DNA from: Mycobacterium sp. MYCO198283
GTDB taxonomy: Bacteria > Actinomycetota > Actinomycetes > Mycobacteriales > Mycobacteriaceae
Reading direction: 5' to 3'
Length of the DNA stretch: 64,000 nucleotides
NCBI RefSeq assembly: GCF_021213805.1
Contig: NZ_JAJQJI010000004.1
Location: 310,001-374,000 of the forward strand
Made by a program: the position numbers and the translations under genes. How positions within the stretch are numbered: position 1 is the first letter of the stretch; the number at the start of each line of letters is the position of its first letter. A model generated the notes under the pieces. That model saw only the letters and a program-made list of their open reading frames with translations. It did no database searches and was not told where the DNA came from. Of this stretch, positions 43,297 to 52,693 are shown in pieces.

Positions 43297-44123
43297 ACGT
43301 GGCACCGGGGCGAGCGGAGCGACGGGGGGGAAACACCGCCCGCGAAGAGCAGTTGGCGACGGCCCTGCGCGCGGTGCGCGACCGGCTCGCGGCCGCCGCC
43401 GCCGCGACCGGCCGGGACCCCGGCGACGTCGAACTCCTGCCCGTCACCAAGTTCTTCCCGGCCTCCGACGTCGAGATCCTCGCCCGGCTGGGCTGTCGCG
43501 CCGTCGGCGAGAGCCGCGACCAGGAGGCCGCCGCCAAGATCGCCGAGCTCGCGGGCCGCGTTCCCGAGCCGCTGCGCTGGCACATGATCGGCAGCGTCCA
43601 GCGCAACAAGGCGAACTCGGTGGCGCGCTGGGCGTTCGCGGTGCACTCGGTCGATTCGCCCCGGCTCGTCGGCGCACTCGGGCGGGCGGCCGACCGGGCG
43701 CTCGCCGCCGGGGAGCGCAGCGCGCCGCTGCAGATCTACGTGCAGCTCAGCCTCGACGGCGACCCGGCGCGAGGCGGCGTCGACATCGCCGACCCGGCCG
43801 CCGTCGACGCGCTGTGCGCCGAGGTCGCCGGGCAGCCGGCGCTGCGGCTGGCCGGGGTGATGGGCATACCGCCGGTGGGCGCCGACCCCGACGAGGCGTT
43901 CGCGGCCTTGGCGGCCGCCCGGCAGCGAATCGCGGGCGACCATCCCGGCGCGACGGGGCTGTCCGCGGGCATGTCGGCCGACCTGGAGAGCGCGGTGCGA
44001 CACGGCTCCACCGTTGTGCGTGTCGGTACCGCGCTGATGGGACAACGCCCGCTACGGTCACCATCAGTAGTCACTCCAGTCACATCTTTATCACCGAGCT
44101 TTACCCCGAAAGGTCACCGATGA
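43293..44123 (+). CDS. PLP-homeostasis protein YggS/PLPBP (Rv2148c-like)
   Basis: A 276-residue PLP-binding protein with alanine racemase N-terminal fold. The PLP lysine is in [28 protein letters not shown], a [14 protein letters not shown] segment and [14 protein letters not shown] are family blocks. Members buffer pyridoxal phosphate and have no known catalysis. The last 25 or so residues (from RPLRSPSVV) come from an AT-richer stretch just before sepF and may overlie its promoter or ribosome site. The stop overlaps sepF (ATGA). Confidence 0.91.
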   Translation: MNVAPGRAERRGGNTAREEQLATALRAVRDRLAAAAAATGRDPGDVELLPVTKFFPASDVEILARLGCRAVGESRDQEAAAKIAELAGRVPEPLRWHMIGSVQRNKANSVARWAFAVHSVDSPRLVGALGRAADRALAAGERSAPLQIYVQLSLDGDPARGGVDIADPAAVDALCAEVAGQPALRLAGVMGIPPVGADPDEAFAALAAARQRIAGDHPGATGLSAGMSADLESAVRHGSTVVRVGTALMGQRPLRSPSVVTPVTSLSPSFTPKGHR

Positions 44124-44809
44124 GCACTCTGCACAAGGTCAAGGCCTACTTCGGCATGGCGCCGATGGACGATTACGACGACGAGTACTACGACGACGAC
44201 CACGCCGCCGGCCGCAGCTACCCGCGCCGCGAACGTGACCACGACGCCCGCGACGACCGGCGCTTCGAGGGCCGCGCCGGCTACGAGGGCCGCGAATTCG
44301 AAGGCCGCGACTACAAGGGTCACGACTACGACGACCGCGGTGACCGGCCCGACGACTATCCGCCCGGCTACCGCGGCTACGGCGACGACCCCCGCTTCGA
44401 GGCGCGGCTGCGCGGCCCGCGGGACTTCGACCGGCCCGCTCCCCGGTTCGGCGTCGTCCGCCCCAGCAGCCGCGGCTCGCTCGCGATGGACCCGCGGCGC
44501 ATGGCGGAGATCTTCGAGGCCGGCAGCCCGCTGTCGAAGATCACCACCCTGCGGCCGAAGGACTACAGCGAGGCCCGCACCATCGGTGAGCGGTTCCGGG
44601 ACGGCACGCCGGTGATCATGGACCTGGTGTCGATGGACAACGCCGACGCCAAGCGACTCGTCGACTTCGCGGCCGGCCTGGCGTTCGCGCTGCGCGGATC
44701 CTTCGACAAGGTCGCGACCAAGGTGTTCCTGCTGTCCCCGGCCGACGTCGAGGTGACGCCTGAGCAGCGTCGGCGCCTCGCGGAGACCGGCTTCTACGCC
44801 TACCAGTAG
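44120..44809 (+). CDS. sepF: FtsZ-anchoring division protein SepF
   Basis: A 229-residue membrane-binding FtsZ partner. It has an N-terminal amphipathic helix ([15 protein letters not shown]), a long Asp/Tyr/Arg-rich disordered linker (about residues 20-110) and the globular SepF domain ([38 protein letters not shown]). Mycobacterial SepF has this long linker. It sits three genes after ftsZ. Confidence 0.95.
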   Translation: MSTLHKVKAYFGMAPMDDYDDEYYDDDHAAGRSYPRRERDHDARDDRRFEGRAGYEGREFEGRDYKGHDYDDRGDRPDDYPPGYRGYGDDPRFEARLRGPRDFDRPAPRFGVVRPSSRGSLAMDPRRMAEIFEAGSPLSKITTLRPKDYSEARTIGERFRDGTPVIMDLVSMDNADAKRLVDFAAGLAFALRGSFDKVATKVFLLSPADVEVTPEQRRRLAETGFYAYQ

Positions 44810-44922
44810 CCAACCGATGAGCGACGCGTGCACTCGCCGCCAGGTCGGTAGGCTGGCATTGGTCCGCCACCACGGCGGACCGGGCCTTGTCGGCAATGTC
44901 ACACTTCCGAAGGACGGGCTAG

Positions 44923-45216
44923 TTGGCGCCCCTTTTCAACATCATCGCGTTGGCGCTGTTCGCGTTTTGGTTGCTGCTGATCGCGCGGGTGGTCATCGAG
45001 TTCATTCGGTCGTTCAGCCGGGACTGGCGACCGCGCGGGATCACCGTCGTGATCCTGGAGGTGATCATGTCGCTGACCGATCCTCCCGTGAAATTGCTCC
45101 GCCGCATCATTCCGCAGCTCACGCTGGGGAACGTCCGGTTCGATCTGTCGATCATGGTGTTGTTGCTGGTGACGTTCATCGGCATGAACTTCGCCTTCGG
45201 CGCGGCGCAATCCTGA
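44923..45216 (+). CDS. YggT/YlmG-family membrane protein (Rv2146c-like)
   Basis: A 97-residue protein with two helices: FNIIALALFAFWLLLIARVV and the C-terminal FDLSIMVLLLVTFIGMNFAF. The YggT signature VIMSLTDPPVKLLRRIIPQL lies between. The start is TTG 44923, the only option preserving the first helix. Its place between sepF and wag31 is conserved in Gram-positive bacteria, suggesting a division or growth role. Confidence 0.9.
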   Translation: MAPLFNIIALALFAFWLLLIARVVIEFIRSFSRDWRPRGITVVILEVIMSLTDPPVKLLRRIIPQLTLGNVRFDLSIMVLLLVTFIGMNFAFGAAQS

Positions 45217-45236
45217 CGGTCCCCGAGGGGGTCGTC
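45215..45236 (+). terminator. GC hairpin after the yggT-like gene
   Basis: GACG...CCCC GAG GGGG.CGTC forms a short GC-rich hairpin directly at the stop of the yggT-like gene. There is no T-run, so it is at best a weak or Rho-assisted terminator. Confidence 0.3.
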
Positions 45237-45376
45237 CCACCTCGGTCGCCGACGCGCTGAGCCGGCGAACACTACGACACTTCGGTCCGTCCGCCGCCGG
45301 GACGGCACCGGAGCTTCACCCCTTTTAGCGGTCTTGCCTGCAACCGCCGGGTCTGGTGTGACAGGATGGACGCCAG

Positions 45377-45407
45377 TTACAGTACGGCTATTCCGTCGAT
45401 CTACACT
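45377..45407 (+). promoter_or_regulatory. Possible wag31 promoter
   Basis: TTACAG (45377-45382) and TACACT (45402-45407), spaced 19 bp, lie in the AT-richer part of the 229-bp gap before wag31. Spacing is long, so the call is tentative. Confidence 0.3.
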
Positions 45408-45445
45408 TCGTGATCGGCTCGACCGTCCAGACTAGGGGGCAGACA

Positions 45446-46258
45446 ATGCCGCTAACGCCAGCCGACGTTCACAACGTCGCCTTCAGTAAGCCGCCGATCG
45501 GCAAACGCGGTTACAACGAGGACGAGGTCGACGCCTTCCTCGATCTGGTGGAGGCCGAGCTGACACGGCTCATCGAGGAGAACGCCGACCTGCGGCAGCG
45601 GGTGGCCGAGCTCGATCAGGAGTTGGCGTCCGCACGGTCCGGCGCCGGTTCCGCGCAGCCGACGCAGACCATCCCCAGTTACGTCGAGCCCGAGCCGGAG
45701 CCGCAGCCGGTCTACGAGGCGCCGCCGCCGCCGCCCGCGCCGGCCGCAGTGCCCGACGAAGAGGCGAGCATGCGGGCCGCCCGCGTGCTGGCGCTGGCGC
45801 AGGACACCGCCGACCGGCTGACCAGCTCCGCCAAGGCCGAGCACGACAAGATGATCGCCGACGCCCGGGCGAACGCCGACCAGATCCTCAGTGAGGCGCG
45901 CCGCGAGGCCGAGGCCACGGTGACCGAGGCCCGGCAGCGCGCCGAGGCCATGCTCGCCGACGCCCAGCAGCGCTCCGAGACGCAGCTGCGCCAGGCGCAG
46001 GAGAAGGCCGACGCCCTGCAGGCCGACGCCGAACGCAAGCACTCCGAGATCATGGGCACCATCAATCAGCAGCGCACGGTCCTCGAAGGCCGGTTGGAGC
46101 AGCTCCGCACCTTCGAGCGCGAATACCGCACGCGGCTCAAGACCTACCTGGAGTCGCAGCTCGAGGAGCTCGGTCAGCGCGGATCGGCGGCACCGGTCGA
46201 TTCGAGCGCCAACAGCGACAGCGCCGCCTTCAACCAGTTCAACCGCGGCAACAACTGA
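45446..46258 (+). CDS. wag31: Polar growth scaffold Wag31 (DivIVA)
   Basis: A 270-residue coiled-coil protein marking the cell poles and organising peptidoglycan and mycolate export. The N-terminal membrane-binding domain ([36 protein letters not shown]) precedes a Pro-rich spacer and a long coiled coil (about residues 105-245). Thr73 in AQPTQT sits where PknA/PknB phosphorylate the M. tuberculosis protein. ATG 45446 follows AGGGGGC. Confidence 0.97.
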   Translation: MPLTPADVHNVAFSKPPIGKRGYNEDEVDAFLDLVEAELTRLIEENADLRQRVAELDQELASARSGAGSAQPTQTIPSYVEPEPEPQPVYEAPPPPPAPAAVPDEEASMRAARVLALAQDTADRLTSSAKAEHDKMIADARANADQILSEARREAEATVTEARQRAEAMLADAQQRSETQLRQAQEKADALQADAERKHSEIMGTINQQRTVLEGRLEQLRTFEREYRTRLKTYLESQLEELGQRGSAAPVDSSANSDSAAFNQFNRGNN

Positions 46259-46306
46259 TCCGGCGGGTTTCGGCGGGCGAGTGATGTTCCGGCGCAGGGG
46301 TGAACG

Positions 46307-46696
46307 ATGCTGATCGTCGCGTTGACCATGGCCGTGATCGGCCTCGCGGCGCTGGTCGCCGCCATCGTGTCGGGTAACGAGATCATCGCCTGGGTCTGCA
46401 TCGCGGCGAGCGTCATCGGGGTGGTGGTGCTCATCATCGACGCCATCCGCGAACGTCAGGGCGCCGACGCTTCCCCGTCGGATGACGACGACGCCACCGC
46501 GGACGGCGCCGGCCGGGGGACGGGCGCCGAGTCGACTTATGAGACCTTCGACGCCGAGTACCCGACGGACGCGGCGGAGCCGGGGGAGGCCACCGCTGTG
46601 CTTCCGGTGGCCGGCGACCCGCCCACCGAGGGGGTCCGCACGTCGGGCTCGCCGGCTACCGGTGACGACGCGGCCTCCCGCCGCGACCCGCGCTAA
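46307..46696 (+). CDS. Small membrane protein (Rv2144c-like)
   Basis: A 129-residue protein with two adjacent N-terminal helices (VALTMAVIGLAALVAAIV and IIAWVCIAASVIGVVVLII) and a disordered acidic tail rich in Asp, Ala and Thr. It lies 48 bp after wag31 and may be co-transcribed. The stop overlaps the convergent phosphoribosyltransferase stop by 2 bp. Function is unknown. Confidence 0.78.
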   Translation: MLIVALTMAVIGLAALVAAIVSGNEIIAWVCIAASVIGVVVLIIDAIRERQGADASPSDDDDATADGAGRGTGAESTYETFDAEYPTDAAEPGEATAVLPVAGDPPTEGVRTSGSPATGDDAASRRDPR

Positions 46697-47361
46697 CCGC
46701 GCAGCAGCGCCCGAACCTCGTCGTCTGCGGTCTGTCGGAAGTCGGCGTACGCCTCGCCGACGGCGAGGAACGATTCGGGCGTCCACACACTGACCACCTC
46801 GTCGGCGACCCGGCCGAGCTGCCGGCACACCGTCGGCGGAGCCACCGGCACCCCCACCACGATGCGGCGCGGCGCGGCGAGCCGGACCGCGCGGATCGCG
46901 GCGAGCATGCTGGCGCCGGTCGCCACGCCGTCGTCGACGAGGAGCACGTCGGCCTCGGCCAGTGCCGGCGGCGGGCGGTCCCCGCGGTACAGCGTCACGC
47001 GGCGGCGCAGTTCTGCGGTCTCGGCGGCCATGACGGCGGCGATCTCGTCGGCGCCGAGCCGGAACCGGGCGACGACGTCGTCGTTCATCACCACCAGCGG
47101 TTCGTCGCCGCTCGCCGCGGCGATGGCCCCGCAGGCCAATTCCGGCCGCCCCGGCGTGCCGAGCTTGCGGACGACGAAGACGTCGAGCGGAACCTGCAGC
47201 GCCGCCGCGACCTCGGCGGCCACCGGCACACCGCCGCGCGCCAGGCCGAGCACCAACAGCCGGTCCCTGGGCACCGCCGCGAGCTCGGCCGCCAGCAGAC
47301 GTCCGGCGTCGCGGCGGTCCTCGAACGGCCGCCGCGAGAGAGCGCGTCGGAGAGCGGACAT
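46693..47361 (-). CDS. Phosphoribosyltransferase-domain protein (Rv2143-like)
   Basis: A 222-residue type I PRTase. The PRPP loop is ADVLLVDDGVATGASMLAAI; upstream ARGGVPVAAEVAAALQVPLD and VRKLGTPGRPELACGAIA are typical of this subfamily. The acceptor base is unknown. It is convergent with the small membrane protein gene. Confidence 0.85.
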   Translation of the reverse strand: MSALRRALSRRPFEDRRDAGRLLAAELAAVPRDRLLVLGLARGGVPVAAEVAAALQVPLDVFVVRKLGTPGRPELACGAIAAASGDEPLVVMNDDVVARFRLGADEIAAVMAAETAELRRRVTLYRGDRPPPALAEADVLLVDDGVATGASMLAAIRAVRLAAPRRIVVGVPVAPPTVCRQLGRVADEVVSVWTPESFLAVGEAYADFRQTADDEVRALLRG

Positions 47362-47461
47362 GGGCTGGTCCGTCCAGGGTAGAACGCGACCGGACCGTCC
47401 GGATGCGCTCCGGCTCCGAATGCTTTAGCGGAAGACCCGGCGGCGAAGACGAGGAGCGGTC

Positions 47462-48829
47462 ATGGGCATCGAGTACACGGGCGTCGTCGGCTTCCCGCTG
47501 CGCGAGGTGTTCGACTGGCATGCCCGCCCCGGCGCCATGCCGCGGCTCGTTCCGCCGTGGCAGCCGATGACCGTGCGGGCCGAGGCGCGCTCGCTGGCCG
47601 ACGGCACCGCGGAGCTCGGGCTGCCGGGCGGTCTGCGGTGGGTGGCCCAGCATCAACCCGACGAGTACCGCCCGCCGCACCGGTTCGTCGACGTGTTGTC
47701 CAGCGACCGCGGCCCCGCGTCGTGGCCGCCGCGGCTGGTCGGCCGGTGGCGGCACACCCACAAGTTCGCCGCCGAGGGGCCCGACGCCACGCGGCTCACC
47801 GACCGCATCGACGCCCCGGTGCCGGCGGCGGCGCTGCGGCCGATGTTCGGCTACCGCCACCGGCAGGTCGCCGGGGACCTGGCCGCGCACCGCGACGCCG
47901 CCGAGCGTGGCCTGCGGCCGTCGACCATCGCGATCACCGGCGCATCGGGACTGGTGGGGTCGGCGCTCGCGGCCATGCTGACTGCCGGCGGTCACCGGGT
48001 GATCCGGCTGGTGCGCAGGGCGGCGTCGTCGCCCGACGAGCGCCGCTGGGATCCGCAGGATCCGGCACCGGGCCTGTTCGACGGGGTCGACGCGGTCGTG
48101 CACCTGGCGGGGGAGTCGATCGCCGGGAGGTTCACCGCCGAGCATCGGCGCCGCATCCGGGACAGCCGCATCGGCCCGACGGAGAAGCTGGCGCGCGCCG
48201 CGGCGGCCGCCGGCGACACGACCGTCTTCGTCAGCGCGTCGGCGATCGGGTTCTACGGCGCCGACCGGGGCGACGAGCCGCTCACCGAAGCCGCGGCCCG
48301 CGGTGCGGGCTTTCTCGCCGACGTCGTCGCCGACTGGGAGGCGGCCACCGCGCCCGCCGTCGACGGGGGGCTGCGGGTCGTTGCGGTGCGCACCGGGATC
48401 GTGCAGGCCGCCCGCGGCGGGACGTTGCGGCTGCTGCGGCCGCTGTTCGCCGCCGGTCTGGGCGGCCGGCTCGGCGACGGCTCCCAGTGGCTGTCCTGGA
48501 TCGGCATCGACGATCTGCTCGACGTCTACTACCGGGCGATCTACGACGATCGGCTGGCCGGTCCGGTGAACGCCGTTGCGCCCAACCCGGTCCGCAACAC
48601 CGACTACACCGCGGCGCTGGGCGCGACGCTGCGCCGACCGGCGGTCCTGCCGGTACCGGCGTTCGGGCCGAAGCTGCTGCTGGGAGACGTCGGTGCCCGC
48701 GAACTGGCGCTGGCGGATCAGCGCGTGGTGCCGGCCCGGCTCACCGAACTCGGCCACCGGTTCCGCCACCCCGACGTCGAGGCTGCGCTGCGCCACCAGC
48801 TCGGTCGCACGGAATCGCGATCCGGCTAG
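47462..48829 (+). CDS. SRPBCC domain fused to a TIGR01777/YfcH-type NAD-dependent epimerase
   Basis: A 455-residue, two-domain protein. Residues 1-150 have a START/SRPBCC pattern (MGIEYTGVVGFPLREVFDWH). Residues from about 158 form a Rossmann SDR domain (TIAITGASGLVGSALAAML), with VVHLAGESIAGRF, the SASAIGFYG active-site region and WLSWIGIDDLLDVYYRAI. The stop overlaps the convergent response-regulator gene. Substrate is unknown. It opens a block that I do not recall at this place in M. tuberculosis. Confidence 0.87.
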   Translation: MGIEYTGVVGFPLREVFDWHARPGAMPRLVPPWQPMTVRAEARSLADGTAELGLPGGLRWVAQHQPDEYRPPHRFVDVLSSDRGPASWPPRLVGRWRHTHKFAAEGPDATRLTDRIDAPVPAAALRPMFGYRHRQVAGDLAAHRDAAERGLRPSTIAITGASGLVGSALAAMLTAGGHRVIRLVRRAASSPDERRWDPQDPAPGLFDGVDAVVHLAGESIAGRFTAEHRRRIRDSRIGPTEKLARAAAAAGDTTVFVSASAIGFYGADRGDEPLTEAAARGAGFLADVVADWEAATAPAVDGGLRVVAVRTGIVQAARGGTLRLLRPLFAAGLGGRLGDGSQWLSWIGIDDLLDVYYRAIYDDRLAGPVNAVAPNPVRNTDYTAALGATLRRPAVLPVPAFGPKLLLGDVGARELALADQRVVPARLTELGHRFRHPDVEAALRHQLGRTESRSG

Positions 48830-49494
48830 TGCACGGCACGGTAGCGGCGTTCGGGGCGGCCGGTGCCGTACTGCAGCCGCAACTCCAGCACACCGGTCTG
48901 CAGGTAGTGCTCCAGGTAGCGCCGGGCGCTGACCCGCGAGATACCCACCCGCTCAGCGCATTCCGCGGCGGACACCTCACCGGCCGCAGTCACCGCGGCC
49001 AGCACCACCCGGCCCGTCTCGGCGCCCAGGCCCTTCGGCAGCACGTCGGCCGGGGGTGTGGCGCCGCGACCGAACAGCGCATCGATCGTCGACTGGTCGG
49101 CCCCGCCGGCGGCGTCCAGGGCGGCGGCGCGGGCCGCGAACGCCTCGAGTTTCGCGCGCAGCTGGTGGAACTCGAACGGCTTGATCAGGTAGTCGGCCGC
49201 GCCGCCGGCCAGTGCGGCGCCGACGGTGTCGAGCTCCCGCGCCGCGGTGATCATGATGACGCCGACGGGATTGCGCTGCGCCCGCAGCTGGTGCAGCACC
49301 GCCAGGCCGGTCATGTCGGGCAGATAGACGTCGAGCAGCAGTAGGTCGGGTGCCAGCTCGCGCGTCTGCGTCAACGCGTCGGCGCCGGTGCGGGCCACCC
49401 CCACAGCGCGGTAGCCGTCGACGCGGTCGACGAACCGGCGGTGGATGTCGGCGACCATGAAGTCGTCGTCCACCACCAGCACGCCGCGCGTCAT
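48826..49494 (-). CDS. CitB/DcuR-type response regulator
   Basis: A 222-residue receiver plus DNA-binding protein. The receiver domain has GVLVVDDDFMVADIHRRF, the phospho-acceptor Asp in LLLLDVYLPDMTGLAVL, and YLIKPFEFHQL with the conserved Lys. A C-terminal HTH reads VSAAECAERVGISRVSARRY. The family controls C4-dicarboxylate or citrate uptake. Its start overlaps the histidine kinase stop, forming a kinase-regulator operon divergent from tctCBA, the likely target. Confidence 0.93.
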   Translation of the reverse strand: MTRGVLVVDDDFMVADIHRRFVDRVDGYRAVGVARTGADALTQTRELAPDLLLLDVYLPDMTGLAVLHQLRAQRNPVGVIMITAARELDTVGAALAGGAADYLIKPFEFHQLRAKLEAFAARAAALDAAGGADQSTIDALFGRGATPPADVLPKGLGAETGRVVLAAVTAAGEVSAAECAERVGISRVSARRYLEHYLQTGVLELRLQYGTGRPERRYRAVH

Positions 49495-51185
49495 GATCCA
49501 CCCGTCGGCACGGCGGTGCGGACCGGCAGCCGCACCGTGAACACCGCCCCGCCGCCGGCGCGGTCGCTCACCGACACCTCGCCGCCGTGTTGCGCGGTGA
49601 CCAGGCGCACCAGCGCAAGGCCGATGCCGCGGCCGCCCGCGACGTCCGGTTTGGACGTCACCCCGCGGGCGAAGATCGCCTCCCGCAGCGGCGGCGGCAC
49701 CCCCGGGCCGGAGTCGGCGACCTCGATGGTCAGGCCGTCGGAGTCGTCGACCGTGACCGTCACCGTGTCCGCCGACACCTCGACCGCGTTGTCGATCAGG
49801 TTCCCCAGCACGGTGATCACGTCGGTGGCCAGCGCCGGCTCCAGGGCGGCGAGCCGCGACCGCGTCGACACCCGCAGCGTCACCCCGTTCTCGGCGGCCA
49901 GCGAGGTCTTCGCGATGAGCAGTGCGGCGACCGCCGGGTCGAAGATGCGCCGCGTGACCTCGGCCGAGATCTCGGCGCGCCGACGGGTCAGTGTGCCGAC
50001 GAGGTCGCGCACCGCGTCGTATTCACCGAGCTCCACCAGACCCGAGATGGTGTGCAGCTGGTTGGCGAACTCGTGGGTCTGCGCCCGCAGGGTGTCGGTG
50101 ACGCTCTTGTGGGACGACAGCTGCGCGCGCATCGCGGCGAGCTCGGTGCTGTCGCGCATCGTGGTCACCGTGCCGATGTGGGCGCCGCCGCTGCGTGCGG
50201 TGCGGCGGTTGAGCGCGAGAAGCCTTGTGCCGGTGGCGATCACGGTCTCGGCCGGGCTGCGCCCGTCGTCACCGGACAGCACGTAGTCGACGACGGCGTC
50301 GTCGAGCCCGACCTCGTCGATCCGGCTGCCCACGGTCGTATCCGGCAGGCCCAAGAGCTCGCGGGCGCTGTCGTTGAGCACCGTGATGACGCCGTCGGTA
50401 TTCACGGCGAGCACGCCCTCACGAATGCTGTGCAACAACGCTTCCCGGTGGTCGGCGAGGCTCGCGATCTCCGAGACCTCCAGCCCGCGGGTGTGCCGCT
50501 TGATGCGCCGTGACAGCACCCACGCCGCGAGCACGCCCAGCGCCGCGCCCAGCCCCAGGTACAGCAGCAGCCCTTCACCGGCGCCGCTCAGCAGCTGCCA
50601 CACCGACGGGTAGGGCTCGCTCACCGAGGCGATCGCCAGCACCTCACCGCGGGTCGACAGCACCGGCACCTGCCCGATGAGACTGTGGACGCCGTCGACG
50701 TCGCCGTCGCCGAACCACGCCCGCCCCTCGTCGGCCCGTGAGGCGCCCAGGTCGACGGAAGTGCCGACGCGCGACGGCTCCGACGACGCCCGCACGGTGC
50801 CGCTCGGGTCCAGCAGCTCGGCCAGGCGCGCACCGGAGAGCGCGACGGCGCGGTCGACCTCCGGCGCCAGCACCGTCGCCGCGAACGAATCGGCGTAGCG
50901 ATCGCGCACCACCGGGGTGGAGGCCACGTTCTCGGCGACGGCCACCATCCGCTGTCCGCGGCTGGCCCGGAACTCGTCGCTCGACTGGGCGACCGACACC
51001 GCCGCGACCGCAAACAGCACGACGGCCACCACCGCGAGCTGCGACAGCAGGAACTGCCCGGCCAGGCTGCGGATGCCGAACGCCCGCAGTGCGGGCCTAG
51101 GCGGTGAACTCAATGACCACAACGTCCTTTGCGACCTCAAGAGTGACTCACGCCATATGTTGCCTCCAGTATTGCCCCAGATCAC
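49491..51185 (-). CDS. DcuS/CitA-type sensor histidine kinase
   Basis: Up to 564 residues. Domains: helix 1 (FLLSQLAVVAVVLFAVAAVSV), an extracytoplasmic sensor of about 140 residues, helix 2 (GLLLYLGLGAALGVLAAWVL), a PAS domain (LHSIREGVLAVNTDGVITVL) and the kinase core with the phospho-His in THEFANQLHTISGLVE, N-box GNLIDNAVEV and G-boxes DSGPGVPP and GRGIGLALV. This is the citrate/C4-dicarboxylate sensor layout. GTG 51185 is the longest start; TTG 51113 is equally credible and leaves room for the divergent promoters. Confidence 0.92.
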   Translation of the reverse strand: MIWGNTGGNIWRESLLRSQRTLWSLSSPPRPALRAFGIRSLAGQFLLSQLAVVAVVLFAVAAVSVAQSSDEFRASRGQRMVAVAENVASTPVVRDRYADSFAATVLAPEVDRAVALSGARLAELLDPSGTVRASSEPSRVGTSVDLGASRADEGRAWFGDGDVDGVHSLIGQVPVLSTRGEVLAIASVSEPYPSVWQLLSGAGEGLLLYLGLGAALGVLAAWVLSRRIKRHTRGLEVSEIASLADHREALLHSIREGVLAVNTDGVITVLNDSARELLGLPDTTVGSRIDEVGLDDAVVDYVLSGDDGRSPAETVIATGTRLLALNRRTARSGGAHIGTVTTMRDSTELAAMRAQLSSHKSVTDTLRAQTHEFANQLHTISGLVELGEYDAVRDLVGTLTRRRAEISAEVTRRIFDPAVAALLIAKTSLAAENGVTLRVSTRSRLAALEPALATDVITVLGNLIDNAVEVSADTVTVTVDDSDGLTIEVADSGPGVPPPLREAIFARGVTSKPDVAGGRGIGLALVRLVTAQHGGEVSVSDRAGGGAVFTVRLPVRTAVPTGGS

Positions 51186-51205
51186 AACGGGAACGGGAGA
51201 CGACG

Positions 51206-52171
51206 GTGAAACGCATCCTGCTGGCGCTGCTCGCGGTGCTGCTGGTGTCGGCGTGCGGGGTGACGCGCGGCGACGAGACCGAGGGGCTGCACCGGCTGCG
51301 GATGATGGTGCCCAACAGCCCCGGCGGCGGCTACGACCTCACCGCGCGCACGGCGGTGAAGATCATGGAAGATCAGGACATCACCGGCCGCGTCGAGGTG
51401 TTCAACGTCATCGGCGCCGGCGGCACCGTCGCCATGGCGCGGCTGATGAACGAACGCGGCAACGGCGACCTGATGATGACAATGGGGCTCGGCGTCGTCG
51501 GCGCCACCTACACCAACGGCTCGAACATCAAGACCTCCGAAGCCACCGCGCTGGCCAAGCTCATCGAGGACCCGGGCGCCATCTTCGTGCCCGCGGACTC
51601 GCCGTTCCGGACGGTGCAGGACTTCATCGCGGCCTGGAAGGCCGACCCGTCGACGGTGACCATCGGTGGCGGTTCGTCGCCCGGCGGCCCGGACCACCTG
51701 TTCCCCATGGAGACCGCCGAGGCCGTCGGCATAGACCCGCGCGCGGTCAACTTCGTCACCTACGACGGTGGCGGCGACCTGCTGACGGCGCTCCTGGGCA
51801 AGAAGATCACCGTCGGCACGTCGAGCCCGGGCGAATTCATCGACCAGATCAATGCCGGTCAGCTCCGGGTGCTCGCCGTCTCCAGCGAGCAGCGGGTGCC
51901 CGGCGTCGACGCCCCCACGCTCAAGGAGTCCGGCGTGGACCTGACCTTCGCCAATTGGCGCGGGGTGCTGGCGCCGCCGGGCATCTCCGCCGACGCCAAG
52001 CAGGCCATGGTGCGTGCGCTGGAGAAGATGCACGCCACCTCGCAGTGGCGCGACGCGTTGGCGAAGAACGGCTGGACCGACGCCTTCATCACCGGGCCGG
52101 CGTTCGAGCAGTTCCTCGTCGACCAGGACAACCGGGTTTCGGAGACCCTGACCGAATTGGGGCTGGTATGA
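51206..52171 (+). CDS. tctC: Tripartite tricarboxylate transporter substrate-binding lipoprotein TctC
   Basis: A 321-residue extracytoplasmic solute-binding protein (Bug family). The signal peptide MKRILLALLAVLLVSACG ends in a lipobox, so it is a lipoprotein, as suits a cell without a periplasmic pool. Family blocks: VPNSPGGGYDLTAR, NVIGAGGTVAM, GGGSSPGGPDHLF and NWRGVLAPPGIS. GTG 51206 follows GGGAG. The ligand is presumably a carboxylate; the sequence does not say which. Confidence 0.92.
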   Translation: MKRILLALLAVLLVSACGVTRGDETEGLHRLRMMVPNSPGGGYDLTARTAVKIMEDQDITGRVEVFNVIGAGGTVAMARLMNERGNGDLMMTMGLGVVGATYTNGSNIKTSEATALAKLIEDPGAIFVPADSPFRTVQDFIAAWKADPSTVTIGGGSSPGGPDHLFPMETAEAVGIDPRAVNFVTYDGGGDLLTALLGKKITVGTSSPGEFIDQINAGQLRVLAVSSEQRVPGVDAPTLKESGVDLTFANWRGVLAPPGISADAKQAMVRALEKMHATSQWRDALAKNGWTDAFITGPAFEQFLVDQDNRVSETLTELGLV

Positions 52172-52692
52172 GCACATCCGACGCTCGCGACACTGTTGAG
52201 ACAGGCCAGCACGTCGACCGGGCGCAGTACGTCGTCTGTGCGGTGCTCGTGATCGTGGGCGCGTTCCTCGTCTACGACGCGGTGACGTTGGAGGCCGGCT
52301 TCGCCAAGGTCGACCCGGTCGGCCCGAAGGCGTTTCCGCTCGCCATCGGCATCGTGCTGATCCTGCTGGCGGTCGCCCTGGCGATCGCCATCCCGCGCGG
52401 CTCGGTGGGGGAGGCCGACGCGGGCGAGGACGTCGATCCCGAGGCGCCCAGCGACTGGCGGACCGTCGGCCTGCTCGTCGCAGTGTTCGTCGCGACCATC
52501 TTGCTCGTCGAACCGCTCGGCTGGGTGATCATGGGCACGGCGCTGTTCGCCGGTGCCGCAACCATTCTCGGCAGCCGGCGCTACGTCGCGAACGTCGCGA
52601 TCGGCCTCGTGCTGGCGCTGGTCAGCTTCTACGCGTTCTACTCCGGGCTCGGAATCCCGCTGCCCGCAGGCGTTCTGGACGGGATTCTCTGA
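52168..52692 (+). CDS. tctB: Tripartite tricarboxylate transporter small membrane subunit TctB
   Basis: A 174-residue four-helix membrane subunit. Helices are visible at [58 protein letters not shown] and a final pair near [16 protein letters not shown]. The conserved [11 protein letters not shown] block is typical of TctB. ATG 52168 overlaps the tctC stop (ATGA). Confidence 0.9.
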   Translation: MSTSDARDTVETGQHVDRAQYVVCAVLVIVGAFLVYDAVTLEAGFAKVDPVGPKAFPLAIGIVLILLAVALAIAIPRGSVGEADAGEDVDPEAPSDWRTVGLLVAVFVATILLVEPLGWVIMGTALFAGAATILGSRRYVANVAIGLVLALVSFYAFYSGLGIPLPAGVLDGIL

Positions 52693-52693
52693 C

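Noticed and set aside
45452..48796. A 1114-codon open frame on the minus strand
   Set aside because: It runs antisense through wag31, Rv2144c-like and the epimerase gene, with low-complexity Arg/Gly/Val composition. It is a high-GC shadow frame.
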